A stretch of 64,000 nt of DNA from Panonychus citri (GCF_014898815.1 NW_026515468.1:1302001-1366000); one strand, 5' to 3'. Shown: positions 52,191 to 63,900, counted from the stretch's first letter. A program made the numbers and translations. The notes: generated from the letters alone by a model not told the origin.

Positions 52191-52480
52191 CTCTCTCTCT
52201 TAGATAAACGCAATTAACATGCATCACTAATCATCCACTAAACATCGACTATTATCTTGCATTCGGAAGAAACTCCTTCCATTTATGATGATAGAATCTC
52301 TCTCACTTCCTCCTCCCTTTTTGTCTCTTATTCTCTTATCTTCATATTTTCCTCTTTCTTTTCCTCTTCCTCTCCTCCTCCTTCTTATCTTCCTCCTCCC
52401 ACTTATTCACTTTCTTCTCTTTCTTTTATCCTTCTCTATCTTTCTTTCAATCTCTTACTTTTTTCATGAGTTTTTGTTTT
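52000..52480. repeat. Pyrimidine-rich block with (CT)n core
   Basis: About 480 bp in which the plus strand is dominated by C and T, with a pure CT run at 52151-52178 and CTTT variants after it. Such tracts can adopt triplex structures; no gene is supported here. Confidence 0.75.
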
Positions 52481-55408
52481 CATGACAAATTCAGTTGATT
52501 GTCAACATTATCATCTGATCGTTGGTTGGTTAATCAACTCTTGATTTCGACACTCTAATCATCATCATCTTCATCAGTCTATTGAACCAACCAAATCAAG
52601 TTACACTTGATCAATATCATCATTAATATTTACATTTATTATAGTTAATTGTCAATCTATACAAATCCAGTTAACAGTTAATTGTTACTTTATTCAATTG
52701 AAACTGTTAACTGGTGACAATGGATGTTAATTATAATTAATATTAACGATATTGTATCTTTACAATTATCTGTCTAAACCAATTTACATACTAATTGTTT
52801 TTAGTAGCAATTAACCAAAACTAATTTAAATACAATATCAAGTAAATCTTGATGATTATCAACAATTTCATTCATTAATTGATTAAAGTTTATTCACATT
52901 TGATTCTGAGTTGATTTTTTTTGATCAATTACAAAATCAAAGGTAAAACAATTAACCAAAGATTTACAATCAATTTGGTTAAAAGGGAAACAGAATGAAA
53001 ATTAATTTTAATCATATCATTAGCTAAGGCGAAGCTAATTCATTAATCTATTTGATTAGTAATAATCCTGATACAATATAATTAAGGTGTGGTTAAATGA
53101 TTAGTTCATGATTAGTTTAACAAGTTTGAGGTCAATTAAATTGCAATCAACTGAAATTAAATTGGCCACAATTGAAGGGTTGGTTAATCATTTTGGTTTC
53201 ATAATTTGTTTGATTCACTTAATCAAACAAAACAAAAGCTTTAACGTTATTAAAAATAATTGTAATATCAGTAATTATAATTATCATCTTAATTGTTGAT
53301 TGTAATACTATCGTTCATAGGATTATTACACGATAATCACGATTAGTTAATTGTTGCTTCATCTAATCGTGATTAAATATTTCAATATACATATGATACA
53401 CTTTATTGTTTTAAACATTTTAATTGTTACCTTTGAACAATTTAGTTGATTGTTTGTTTCAAAATGTTTAAATTGAAATCAATCTACTGACTGACAATTA
53501 AAAAATCTATGTATCACAATTAGTGACAATCAATCTTGAAATTAGATTAAAATTAATCATAATCATTGGATTTTTAATTGATTAAGTAAAACTTTTCTGA
53601 TAAGTTGATGATATTATAATAATAATAAAATGCTGAGTTAATTGTTGGTACTAATTGTTGTTGTTTTCAGCTCTAATTGATGAAAAATTATGATTATAAT
53701 TCATTAACCTTAATCATAAATTGTTTAGATGTTAATTGTAACAATTTAGTGTTCTGTTAACAGTAATTAACTTTACCTTAATCTGTCGGTTGGTTAATTG
53801 TTACTAAACTTGTTACTCAATTTACATTTTTATTTGATCATAAAATTAAATCATCACAATCAGTTTACAACAACTTCGGTTAACAATTGATTTGATTGTT
53901 GTCTCTTACCGGTTTGATCATCAAGACGATCATCATGATGATCAATTCAACCTTCAAACAATTAGTGTTAGCACAACAAACACACAATCAAATCAACTAT
54001 TCAACTGGAAAATTAAAGTAATTAATTGATCAAGTTAAACACAAAAAAGACTCAAATCAACCTCCAAACTGGTTTTGATTAGTTGATTGTTAAAACCTTG
54101 GCAATTAACTTTGATTGTTTTTAGTTTCTTTACTGATTATTGTTATCATTTACTGGTAATTACAATTATGATTATAATTACAATTATCATCTTTTATCAG
54201 CATAATGAATTGATGTCAGAGAAAAATAGTTAATTTCATCATTTATCTGATTGTTGAAACTTTTTGCTTCATGTTAATTTGATTGTTGCTGTTAAATATC
54301 ACGATTAACTTTTAGATGAAACAATTTATTCACCATTACGATTAAAGATTATTAACTTTGATTAGTTAACTAATTATAGTTGTTGTTAAATCTTATCAGA
54401 TTACTGTAAAAATAACAACAATTAGTTTAATCAAATCTTTTTTATTACAAGAGTTGATCACAAAGACAATCAGAAAGAGTTAATTAGTTTATTGTAATTG
54501 CAAATTGTGATAATCATGTTAGACAACAATTAGATATGAATATTGATTAAGATTATATAAGAATTTAAGATTTAATTAAAAGTTAATTGTTGCAACAAAT
54601 ATGAGGAAATCACTTTGGTATATTTAGTTTATTGTTCCAGGTTATTTTCCATATATTTAATAATGTTGATGATTAGTTGATTGTCAAGAAGATTAATTAT
54701 TAAGATGTAATCCACAGTGATTAGTAAATTGTCTTTAATTGTAAAGTTAATTGACAAAGAATCGTTAACAGTGAACAACATAAAGAAGGAAACTTGTTAA
54801 CCGGTAGAAGGGAAATTGTTATAATTAATAGTTTTCTCTTCCTTGATTACTACTTAAGTTTTAATTAGAAAAAAGCTAAAGTTAATTACCTAAATTGTGA
54901 TTAACTGAAAAGTGAAACATGAGAAAACAATTGATTAACAGTGAGAGAGAGAGAGAGATGAACAATTAACTAACCACAACAACTGACCAACTGGTGATGG
55001 TCAACCGATGAAAATTGAAGGAAAAAAGTTTCATTACAATTTCTCATCACAATCATTTCCTCTGTAATAATACACAGAGATTATAAGATGATGATACTTA
55101 TGGTGATGATGATGATGATTAAGAAGATGATGATGATGATCATCTCCGCTCCTCTTAATCCCTCTAATAAACCGCATTTGTTGTAGTTGTTTACAAGGTT
55201 TGATGGTTATTGGGATGAGACGAACCGTGATACCTTATGATGGATTCAAGGTGAAGACAAAAAGTTTCCAGGTAACAAGTTGAATTGGAATCGAGCCAAA
55301 TCTTAACTAACTAATTATTTCTTAAACAATCAAGGGATCGGTCAGACAATTTAGACTCATTTTAACCTTTTCCATCTTATATTTTAGATAATATAATTAT
55401 CGTTACTC

Positions 55409-55432
55409 GATGATGATGATGATGATGATGAT
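55409..55432. repeat. (GAT)n trinucleotide repeat
   Basis: Eight GAT units. Confidence 0.92.
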
Positions 55433-56381
55433 GGTTTACTTTGTCTTAGAATTTGCTTCTTCATCTTCATCACTTGATCATCTTTTTTCTGATACTCTTC
55501 ATCCCTGGTTGGTTAGAAACAATGTTTGATCAAATTGTTCCCTAATCCATCATTAAAGTTTTACTGTTCACAATCAAATCAGTTGATTGCGTGAGATACA
55601 ATCAGATAATTATCTTAATCATAATAATATCTCATCTTGTTGCCTCTTTTCACTTTACTTTTGCCTGATTACATTATTAATTTTTGATTGTTTTCTGTTC
55701 ACTTCCCTCTAATCCTAAATAAATATATTACTTTATTGTTAATTAACTATTAACTAATAATTTAGTCATCTTCTTAATTACTCTTGATCCCTGAGATTAA
55801 CTATGTAATCGTTGTTAATACAAAGTAAACAAGGATAATCAAGATATTGATATTTGTATTAATTAACTTTTATCAATCATTAAAGTTATTGATTCAATTG
55901 ATTTATCACAACAAATCAAATGTGTAATAGATACAAATGAGATAATCAGTAAATTAGTTGATTAAGATTTAATTTAAATCAGTTTTCATTGTCGTTAGAT
56001 TATCTTGAATGATATTATTAAAGTAACAATCATCAATGAATCATTTATTCATTAGCATTAACTCACAATTTGATTGAATACTTTTCTTCATTAGTTCATT
56101 AAGATTGAAATTGATTAATCAGGTAAATGAATCATCAGCAAAAAACCAGGTAAATTGTTGCCAACAAAATGAAGTTCCCGAGTTTTTATACGTTAACTTG
56201 ATTGAGCTCTTTCATCCAGTTAATTAATTAGTTAATTGAAGGATTGCGTGGTTTAATTATTATGTCAAAAAGTAAAAAAGAAAAGAACAAAAAAAAACAA
56301 AATCTAACTTGAGATTATTCCGATTAATTCATTGAAAAGAATCAGAATTTCAATGGGAACATTAACTCCATCTATTGGTAG

Positions 56382-56406
56382 AATTACGAACTAAATGTTC
56401 GTAATT
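56382..56406. repeat. Perfect 10-bp inverted repeat with 5-nt loop
   Basis: AATTACGAAC (56382-56391), loop TAAAT, GTTCGTAATT (56397-56406). The similarity continues outward imperfectly (TATTG on the left, CAATA on the right). It lies about 360 bp beyond the stop codon of the transposase-derived gene. Confidence 0.85.
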
Positions 56407-56559
56407 ATCAATAAGAAAATAATGAAAATAATTATCTCATTAACGTTTTGATATTAATTTCGGTTAATTTTATGCTTTAAACTCACAATCAACTGGATTT
56501 GATTAAAGTTGACGTTGTTTATTATGAGAATTGAACATAACAATACACATATTAATAGA

Positions 56560-56565
56560 TTTATT
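56560..56565 (-). terminator. Candidate poly(A) signal of the transposase-derived gene
   Basis: Minus-strand AATAAA about 205 bp past the stop codon at 56770. Confidence 0.4.
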
Positions 56566-56769
56566 ATTGGTAACATTTTTTTCATGGATGATACAATAAC
56601 ATGAGATCATTTTAAATTTTGTCGTTTTTTTTGCAAATTAAACTATTTGTACTTAAAACATAACATAGTTAAGATTTTGTAGTTTTTATAAAATTTTTGG
56701 CTTTTGAGATTTTTTCATGGGTCATGGTAACATTGTGATAACATCGGGTACCGATAATGAATGAGATGG

Positions 56770-58251
56770 TTAATGAACTAGAACAACAAGATTAGGTGGT
56801 CCATAGGGATGATAACGATAGCCGAGGTCCTTTAGGACACTCGCTACATGATTACAACACCAAGAACCTAATTTTCCTACATCACAACCACAAATCCAAC
56901 CGATTTTGGTCTCATTGTGTTTGAACGAGTACCAAAAGTGAGCAGTAAACTCTGATTCGAAATGGGAAGAGGATAAATTGACCTTAAGCATAATTTGGTG
57001 ATCACATGGCTCCCAGATGAAAACTTCTTTGATGTTCGGTGAGTTAAGAGTTTCGAAGGACGATGAACAAGAAAGTGACCTCATCAGGCCGTAGCTTCTT
57101 GTGACTTGATATATTTGTAGAGTATGATCACGAATATCTTCCCGTGACATCGGTGGGAAGGATACATGGTTTTTTGAGATTCGTCGAAAATCAGCTTCAT
57201 CAAGAAGTGAAGGTCCTTCCGGTTTACCATGACTAAAGTTCCACCTTCGATATTCAGGGGAGGAAGTTGGGTCAAAGGTGTCGTCACAAAGAGGAATGTT
57301 TATCATTTGGAAACAATTGATCATCGCACACACATTGATAAGGTCAGTGTTGAGATGTAATCGATCTTGCCAACAAGGTTTTTCGATCGCTTTGAAGCTT
57401 CTTATTCGATGTTTGACCTGTCGAATTATCGCTCGAATCAGTCCAATCCAACTTCGAAGTCCTTCAAGTTCATGATGGTCCATAAAAGAGCCATTTTTAG
57501 GTACATAAGGTTGAAAGTATTCACATGAAGGTGATGATCCAATTGGACTGTTGCTGTTCAGCTCACTATTAACAAAGGATTCGATTAAGCCTCGAGTAAC
57601 TGCACTTGACACGATAATATCATTCTCTTGCAACCATTCAGATCTATTTTTAAGGTTAATGCTGATGTCTTCGTAACTGTTTCCATCGAATGAAGATCCG
57701 TCGCCTGGAGTTCGACCGTTCGTGTTTGTGACAACATTATTGACTCGAATCTCCTCAAGAATCGCTGGCCCTGTTACGTCAACAATATGTCCGGTGGAAC
57801 TGAAGACAATAATAGACTCGAGCGATAAATGTTTGGGCAGTGAGTCACTTTCATTCGGGATCAGATAGGGAATCCCATCTTCTATCAGGAAAACGGAATC
57901 TTTAGGAACATTCAACCCATGGACTATATCACGACGGGTTTGTTTGGTCATGATGAACGATCGGCTGGTCCGATTGAAACCAATATATTTGTAAGAAAAT
58001 TCTGATCTAAGTGTTGATCTGATTCGATCGATTTTAGCATTACAATCGGCTAAAGGACATCGAAACATTGAAGCTAATAAACGATTGGGTAAACCGTGTT
58101 TCAGTTTGATCAGGTAAAGAGCTAAATCACAGGAAGCATAGAATCCCGAACGTCCGAGCGCATCTCGAAGTGAATCGAAGTGAGGTTTTCGGATTCCAAA
58201 CATATACTCGTAATTAGCATCAGGTAGATTTTCAACCCAATTGGGTTCCAT
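56770..58251 (-). CDS. Transposase-derived protein: HTH + DDE_Tnp_4-like core + SWIM zinc finger
   Basis: A single-exon 493-aa frame. The start is the ATG at 58251 (context TATAATGG); the frame is open 15 codons further but only from a GTG. Residues about 20-95 resemble the helix-turn-helix that precedes DDE_Tnp_4 nucleases (YMFGIRKPHFDSL...LALYLIKLKHGLPNRLLASM). Residues 118-290 resemble the DDE core: IEDG (D125, first acid), GHIVDVTGP (154-162), DIIVSSAVTRG (211-221) and LIRAIIRQVKHRIRSF (271-286). In active members the second and third regions carry D in the DRGF-like motif and E in the RW-VE motif; here S216 and R277 stand there. The C-terminus has a SWIM finger: C454-x-C456, C466-x-H468, as in related arthropod and cnidarian elements. 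The frame has no stop or shift, which suggests a selected, domesticated host gene that binds DNA or protein and does not cut. No terminal inverted repeats were found around it. Confidence 0.75.
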   Translation of the reverse strand: MEPNWVENLPDANYEYMFGIRKPHFDSLRDALGRSGFYASCDLALYLIKLKHGLPNRLLASMFRCPLADCNAKIDRIRSTLRSEFSYKYIGFNRTSRSFIMTKQTRRDIVHGLNVPKDSVFLIEDGIPYLIPNESDSLPKHLSLESIIVFSSTGHIVDVTGPAILEEIRVNNVVTNTNGRTPGDGSSFDGNSYEDISINLKNRSEWLQENDIIVSSAVTRGLIESFVNSELNSNSPIGSSPSCEYFQPYVPKNGSFMDHHELEGLRSWIGLIRAIIRQVKHRIRSFKAIEKPCWQDRLHLNTDLINVCAMINCFQMINIPLCDDTFDPTSSPEYRRWNFSHGKPEGPSLLDEADFRRISKNHVSFPPMSREDIRDHTLQIYQVTRSYGLMRSLSCSSSFETLNSPNIKEVFIWEPCDHQIMLKVNLSSSHFESEFTAHFWYSFKHNETKIGWICGCDVGKLGSWCCNHVASVLKDLGYRYHPYGPPNLVVLVH

Positions 58252-61200
58252 TATAATTGTTGTCTGAATCTCTCGGTGGACAAATAAGTGAAACACTTAA
58301 TAGAAACCTAATTGTTGATGGGGAGCAATTAAGTGGATGTAATGAAACGAGATAATATTAAGGTGAGATAATTAATAACACTTATGAAATAAAGGAATAA
58401 CAATTAGCTGGAGAAATCGAATCAACAAGATTACAACTAATTGCAATTATGATTAATAAGAGAAATGATGAATCTCGAACTGAATAGATTAGGTTAATGT
58501 AAACTTACCTTAGATATTTAAGTTAATGGAAGTGCGAGTTAATTGTAGATGAGATCACAGATTAAATTGACAAAGAGCACAGTTGATTAGCACAGGGTTA
58601 GAATGACGATTAAGAGGAAGAGGAATAAATCACAAGTGAATTAACTCCAAGGTAATTGATTGTTTAAGGACTTGAAAGAGACCAAAATAAATTATTTGTT
58701 ATTTTCTGGTTGCACAGACTCGAATCAAAGTAACAACTTGACTTGCGTCTAATTTTAGGTTTAGTTTGAGTAAGAATTAACCACAGGATAATGAATAGAT
58801 AATGATGATGATGATCAATTAAAAATGACTATTAATAGATCTATGCTTTTGTTGGTGATGAGGATGCTTAAGATGAGGACGAAGATGAGGATGGCGATGG
58901 CGATGATGTTATTGCAATGGAACCTTAATCTCTCAAGTCACTTTAACTCCTCTTCCTCCCACTGACTGAGTCTCACCGCAAATTGAAACCAGAAAATTAA
59001 CTTAATGATCGAGTTGAATTGAAACATTCAACTGATTTGCTAATTGTTCAGTTGGAAATTACATAGAGATGAGAATGAGAGAGCGAGAGAGAGAGAGGGA
59101 GGAAGGTGGGAAATGGAGGAGGAGAGATGATTATCATCTTGATGATTATTACATTAAATTACATTTCGCTAATGTAATCAAGTTGCGTCAATAGTTAATT
59201 ATCTTGATAATCATCTTCCTTTTCAATCAACTTGACTCTCGACTCGATTTATGAAAAAAACCCTTTGAAAGTGCAAAAAACACAATTAGAATCCGAAAAA
59301 AATTCAAATTTTAATTGTGCTCGTGTTTCTAATTGTCGTGGAAAACAATTCCTTGATTAACATTCATTATTAATGAATGTTTGATCATTAATGATATGAG
59401 AAGATATCAAAACAATATTAAGGATCAAATTGCAATTGATGATCAACTTGATTGAATTGGAGACTTGATTTAATTACAATATCTCGTAAATCCAATCATC
59501 TTACCCTTCCAAATGCAATCAAGCTTAATATTGCATTAGATTTTAGCCTTATCATAATCAGATAATCAGCTTTAATTACAATTAGTGTTATTGTAATTAT
59601 GCTGATTGATTGTGATAAATTAAAACTGTTCATTAATCATCAAATGAAAAGTAAATAAAACGGAAACTACTTGATATCCTAATCTGATTAATTTGGTTTC
59701 CATTGACAAGTAATTTGATTAAATTGTTGTAGATTTTATTGTTAACCATCAGCATCATCGTGTTTTAATTCAGTTGATTAGTTGATTGCATCCAAGCAAT
59801 GAGTCAAGGCTATCGGAACACGTTTAAAATTATTATCTCATTGATTAGTTAATTATATTATCAATCAACATCTCTATTTTCAAGGTTAATTAAGTTTTCA
59901 TTTTCTCGGACATTGAAAAAACTTTTTTTTTCTCGTTGATTAATAATCAACTGATTGTTGTTTTTTTGACTGGATGTTAATTGTTGGCTGGATTGTTGTA
60001 TTTGATCATTGTATCAATTATGAAACCTATGGGATGATTAATAACTTTTGCAGTCTGACTTGGATGAATTTAGTTGATCGTTAACAATTAAAAGTAAAGA
60101 TAAATCAAATTATGTTTACATGGTTAATGATTAATTGTTAATTGTTACCGGAAGAAATAATTTTAAGTGAAAATATTGAACAGTTAATCATTTTGTTAGG
60201 TAATGAGAGTCTATGATCAGTTCATTAAGGAAAAGGTAATAATTGTTTTAAACAACAATCAATATAATTGGAAACCATCCAGATTAATTGATTGTTAACT
60301 CGTTAATTTAATCATTTACTTTGATTAGTTGATATCTTTCCGATTCTATTTATGGTTAGCTTTGAAATGAACAGCAATTTAACCCGAAATATCAAAGGTT
60401 GGGTATTAGATTATCACGGAAACAATTAAAAATAACAATAATAATTAGTTGATTGCGAAAACCAATAAAGTTCAAAGATCTCATTATTATTCAAAGTTAC
60501 GATTTCTCTGAGCCAAACAATTAAGTAAATTGTGTTTGATATTCATGATGATTCTTTTGATATTTGATTAAGTTCGCTTGCTGTTAATTTGATTTCCTTT
60601 AATAGAATCGAGTTAATTGAATTGATAATCAAATTCCGGGTGAAGATAAATGAACCAAGAAAAAAGTGGTTTTCTGTTGATCTTGTTTGTTGATTCCAAT
60701 TCCTTTGGATAATCGGTCAAGGGACTGGATTAACAGGTAATCAACTTTACCTGCGAAGGTCAGAAATCTTTCAATCTTCATCTTCCTCTGGTTATCTTTC
60801 TTACCTTTTCTCATCATCATCATTTCTCTCTCTCTCTCTCTCTCTCATCATCATCATTTCAACAATTTTCCTCCGTCATCAACCTCTTGAAATGTTGTAG
60901 CATCTTCACTTTACCTTGGTGTTTCTTAATCATTCTAATTGTCTTTTTCTTTTTTAATCACAATTTCAATCACCACCTAGTTTTCTCACTCCAAAAATCA
61001 TCATCATCATCTCTCTCTCTCACTTATTGACTCTCTTTTCTCATCTCTATCTTTTGTCTTCCTCTTCAAGATGATCAACAACCTTATCTGTGTTTTTATT
61101 TTTCTCGTTTAAACTTGAAAATAACTTAATATATCACAATAGTCAAGTTGATGCTGAGAATTGAGTTAAAATTAACTTATTGGGATATTAATTTATCAAT

Positions 61201-61349
61201 TTAATTGTTGTCATCTTTAAATTGTCAATCGATTAGTACTTGTATCAAATTGTCAACCATCAACTTATTTACACTTAATAGCGACAGTTAATTGTTTGGG
61301 TGATAATTTAACTATAAATTGTGACTTTTCGTGTATCAATTGTGCCAAT
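58252..61349. other. Intergenic stretch
   Basis: About 3.1 kb between divergent genes. No gene recognised. It holds GAT/GA-rich blocks at 58800-58915 and 59075-59130, a CT run at 60825-60846, and the left end of a tandem duplication from about 60977. A possible acceptor (GATTCAG at 58264-58270 on the minus strand) hints at an untranslated upstream exon for the transposase-derived gene. Confidence 0.5.
60825..60846. repeat. (TC)n microsatellite
   Basis: A TC run of about 22 bp, flanked by ATC repeats on both sides. Confidence 0.92.
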
Positions 61350-61705
61350 ATGAGATTACCAATATCAATTGTGATCAATTTATTGATTGTGATTACGCTG
61401 TCATCTCTAAATTGTGATTCAGCTTCAACTCCTCCAGATACTAATAGAGAAAGGTGAAGTTACCATGTCTTCAATTATCTGTTTACATTTAAATTAAGAA
61501 AAGTAATTAATTTAACCAAATTAACCTGCAAATCTAATAAACAATCAATTCAGTAATGAATTGATTTAATTGTTCATTAACAGTTTACATTCCCATTTGA
61601 TAGGAAATTTGTTATTTAATTACATTTTGATTGTCATTAAGTGTAAAGATCAATTTCAATTGTTCATAAAACATTAAGATTTCAGTTAGTTACCAATCAT
61701 TAATT
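60977..61705. repeat. Tandem duplication, left copy (contains signal-peptide exon)
   Basis: The segment from CTAGTTTTCTCACTCC to the block TCAGTTAGTTACCAATCATT is repeated at 63304-63900 with many substitutions and some deletions. Long shared blocks include the AATTGAGTTAAAATTAACTT run, the splice donor GGTGAAGTTACCATGTCTTC, AAATCTAATAAACAATCAAT and TGTTCATTAACAGTTTACAT. Confidence 0.85.
61350..61453 (+). CDS. Secreted coiled-coil protein, exon 1 (signal peptide)
   Basis: ATG at 61350 opens MRLPISIVINLLIVITLSSL followed by NCDSASTPPDTNRE: a short basic n-region, a hydrophobic core of about 17 residues and a likely cleavage site near CDSA. The donor is GAAAG|GTGAAG at 61453/61454. The exon leaves two bases of a codon (phase 2) and joins exon 2 at 62015 in frame, the joined codon being Ser. 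Combined length 1,260 nt, 419 aa plus stop, divisible by three, supports the join. Confidence 0.75.
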
Positions 61706-62014
61706 AGTTAATTGTCGAAATTGTTTTTGTTCATTTTGAGGTTTAAACGATTAAATATTAATCATAATCTTTGATTGTTGAGCCAAAAAAGTCACACCTT
61801 GATTTGATTGGTAACAATTTAAAGTATAAAACAAAATAATTGTAATAAAAACAACATTAGATGATGAGTACTTGTCGAGACCGTTAATCAACAGTTAGAT
61901 TAATTGATTAAATCATCTGATTGATTTGTTGGTTGATTGATGAACAAAAAGAGTGTAACAGTAATTAGAAAAAAGGAAAATTAATTAACAAATTGTTTTC
62001 TTTTGGGTAAACAG
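61454..62014 (+). other. Intron of the secreted coiled-coil gene
   Basis: A 561-bp GT-AG intron (GTGAAG...GTAAACAG). Its 5' half belongs to the duplicated segment. Confidence 0.75.
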
Positions 62015-63170
62015 TTTGGAGATATTAAAATATTTACAATCGACAATGAGAACGATGGAAATGCGATTGGGTAATTTGGAGTCTAAATTGTCATCAGCTA
62101 ATTTGGCCGATCAATCGGTGAAGGTGAACAATGTTCAAGGTAAAGTTGACCAATTGGGTTCGTCGATAACAATTATCGGTGGTAAAGTGGAAAGGATGGA
62201 AAGTATTCTGAACAAATTACAATTAACTGACCAAGAAAAAAAGAAATGGTGTAACACTGAGTATGGACAAAGTTTGTTCAGTGTTCATAAAACTGAATCA
62301 GAATCGATTCGTAAACAAATGTCATCAATGTTACAAGAGATTTCAGAGCTGATACGAAGTGGAATGGGGAAACTGTTGATCAGAATGGATTCGTTATTAA
62401 CCGAATCAAGCAAATCATCAACGAATTCAGGTTCATTAATTTCCAGTGGAGGAAATTACAAACCGGCGATTTCCTCTTCCTCAACATTACCTACAACGAC
62501 AACCAACTCACGAGCCGGTTTTGAATTGGCAGGTAGTGATGAATCAATTAATCGTGGTAATGGTGATAATCAAGTAACAATTAACTTCGAGCAGCTTAAT
62601 AACAAACTGGATACATTGGTGGGTCGATGTTCATCTCAGCCCAATCGGGGCTCAGGAGATCATAGCAATGATATAATGACCACATTGGCTCAGTTCCGAA
62701 GTCTATCACAGGATACATTGAATACGATGGTGAAAAAGATTGAATCAACTGAGAATCAATTGTTAACAACGATTTTCAATTCCTTGGAAGTTCCTGGAAA
62801 ATTAGTACAAGTTAAAGATCGAGTTGAGGATAATGTGAGCAAACTGCGAACACAAGTCGATGGCCTTTCATCCAACGCTCCCATTTTACGGATATTGCGT
62901 CACATCAAAACTCAATTACCTGATGTTTCAAGAGTCACGTGTATGGATGATCAAACCTCCGAGCTACTTGAGAAAGCGACTTCTCAGGTCAACACCATGA
63001 TCGCCGATTATACCAAACAAATTGACTCGATTGGTCTCAGTTTGACCAATGTCAATACAATTGTCTCTCGACTTGCAAGTATGACAGAGAAATACAAAAA
63101 CAATTCTGTTCAATCGTCAAACAGTACAAACCTCAAAGATTCATGGAGATCGGTAACTCCGTGGGAGTAA
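62015..63170 (+). CDS. Secreted coiled-coil protein, exon 2
   Basis: Encodes residues 35-419 of the joined product. It opens with a helical stretch of heptad-like Leu, Met and Ile (LEILKYLQSTMRTMEMRLGN and on to about residue 155). A Ser/Thr-rich linker follows (about 165-205), then a second long helical region to about 400 (FEQLNNKLDTL, LVQVKDRVEDNVSKLRTQVD, LLEKATSQVNTMIADYTKQI). It has three Cys (WCNTE, GRCSS, VTCMDD) and possible N-glycosylation sites near the end (NNSV, SNSTN). The product ends WRSVTPWE. No catalytic or fibrinogen-like domain is seen. A secreted oligomeric structural or binding protein is plausible; the family was not recognised. The acceptor is GGTAAACAG at 62006-62014; the codon that might be taken as a start at 62016 is TTG (Leu). 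Confidence 0.75.
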
Positions 63171-63195
63171 AATATAATATCATTTGCTCATAAAC

Positions 63196-63207
63196 AATAA
63201 AAATAAA
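63196..63207 (+). terminator. Poly(A) signals of the secreted coiled-coil gene
   Basis: Two adjacent AATAAA hexamers shortly downstream of the TAA at 63168-63170. Confidence 0.6.
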
Positions 63208-63303
63208 TGGAAAATAATAAAAAATGATTAAAATCTAAGAGATTGTGTATATAAATTAAAGACCAAATTAAAGAATCACTTTGGCTCAGATCCATAAGTT
63301 TAA

Positions 63304-63345
63304 CTAGTTTTCTTACTCCCAAAATCATCATCATCATCATTATCA

Positions 63346-63393
<48 letters not shown>

Positions 63394-63900
63394 ATGATCA
63401 ACAAACTTATCAGTGTTTTTATTTTTCTTGTTTAAACTTGAAAAAACTTAATATCACATAGTCAAGTTGATGTTACTGAGAATTGAGTTAAAATTAACTT
63501 ATTTGACAATTAATTTATCAATTTGATTGTTGTTATCTTTAAATTGTCAATCAATGAATAGTTGTATTAGTTGTGCTCAATTTATTGATTGTTTTTCAGG
63601 AGCAACTCCTCTAGATAATATTAATAATAGAGAGGGTGAAGTTACCATGTCTTCAATTATATTATTGTTTACATTTAATTAAAGAAAAGTAGTAATAATT
63701 AATTTAACCAGAGTAAGCTGCAAATCTAATAAACAATCAATACAGCAATGAATTGATTTAATTGTTCATTAACAGTTTACATTACCATTCGATGGGAAAT
63801 TTGTAATTTGATTACATTTTGATTGTCATCAAGTGTAAAGATCAATTTCAATTGTTTATAAAACATTAAGATTTCAGTTAATTACCAATAATTAATTAAC
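63304..63900. repeat. Tandem duplication, right copy (remodelled first exon)
   Basis: Diverged copy of 60977-61705. The part corresponding to the ATG and most of the signal peptide is missing: the sequence passes from GTGCTCAATTTATTGATTG directly to TTTTTCAGGAGCAACTCC. The splice donor block (GGGTGAAGTTACC) is kept. A new pyrimidine-CAG acceptor at 63592-63599 could define a 36-nt internal exon (63600-63635). Confidence 0.8.
63349..63391. repeat. (TC)n microsatellite
   Basis: A TC run of about 43 bp, the longest in the window; the matching place in the left duplication copy (about 61011-61021) has only a short run. Confidence 0.95.

Larger units (their letters stand above)
38607..56769. other. 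About 18 kb without a recognised gene
   Basis: Open frames here are short and compositional, such as pyrimidine-run frames at 42265-42576 and 52257-52485. The stretch contains microsatellites, a CT-rich block at about 52000-52480, a TTATCATGATAA palindrome at 40828-40839 and a perfect inverted repeat at 56382-56406. Homeodomain-like TAATTA/TTAATT words are abundant, but so they are in all AT-rich parts of the window. It may be regulatory DNA or introns of a gene whose exons I cannot see. Confidence 0.5.

Noticed and set aside
52257..52485. Two overlapping plus-strand frames of about 70 codons rich in Ser, Leu, Phe and Pro.
   Set aside because: They lie in a pyrimidine-only block that leaves several frames open by composition.
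56500..58500. Terminal inverted repeats that would make the DDE/SWIM gene a live transposon.
   Set aside because: No matching inverted termini or target duplication were found by eye on either side.
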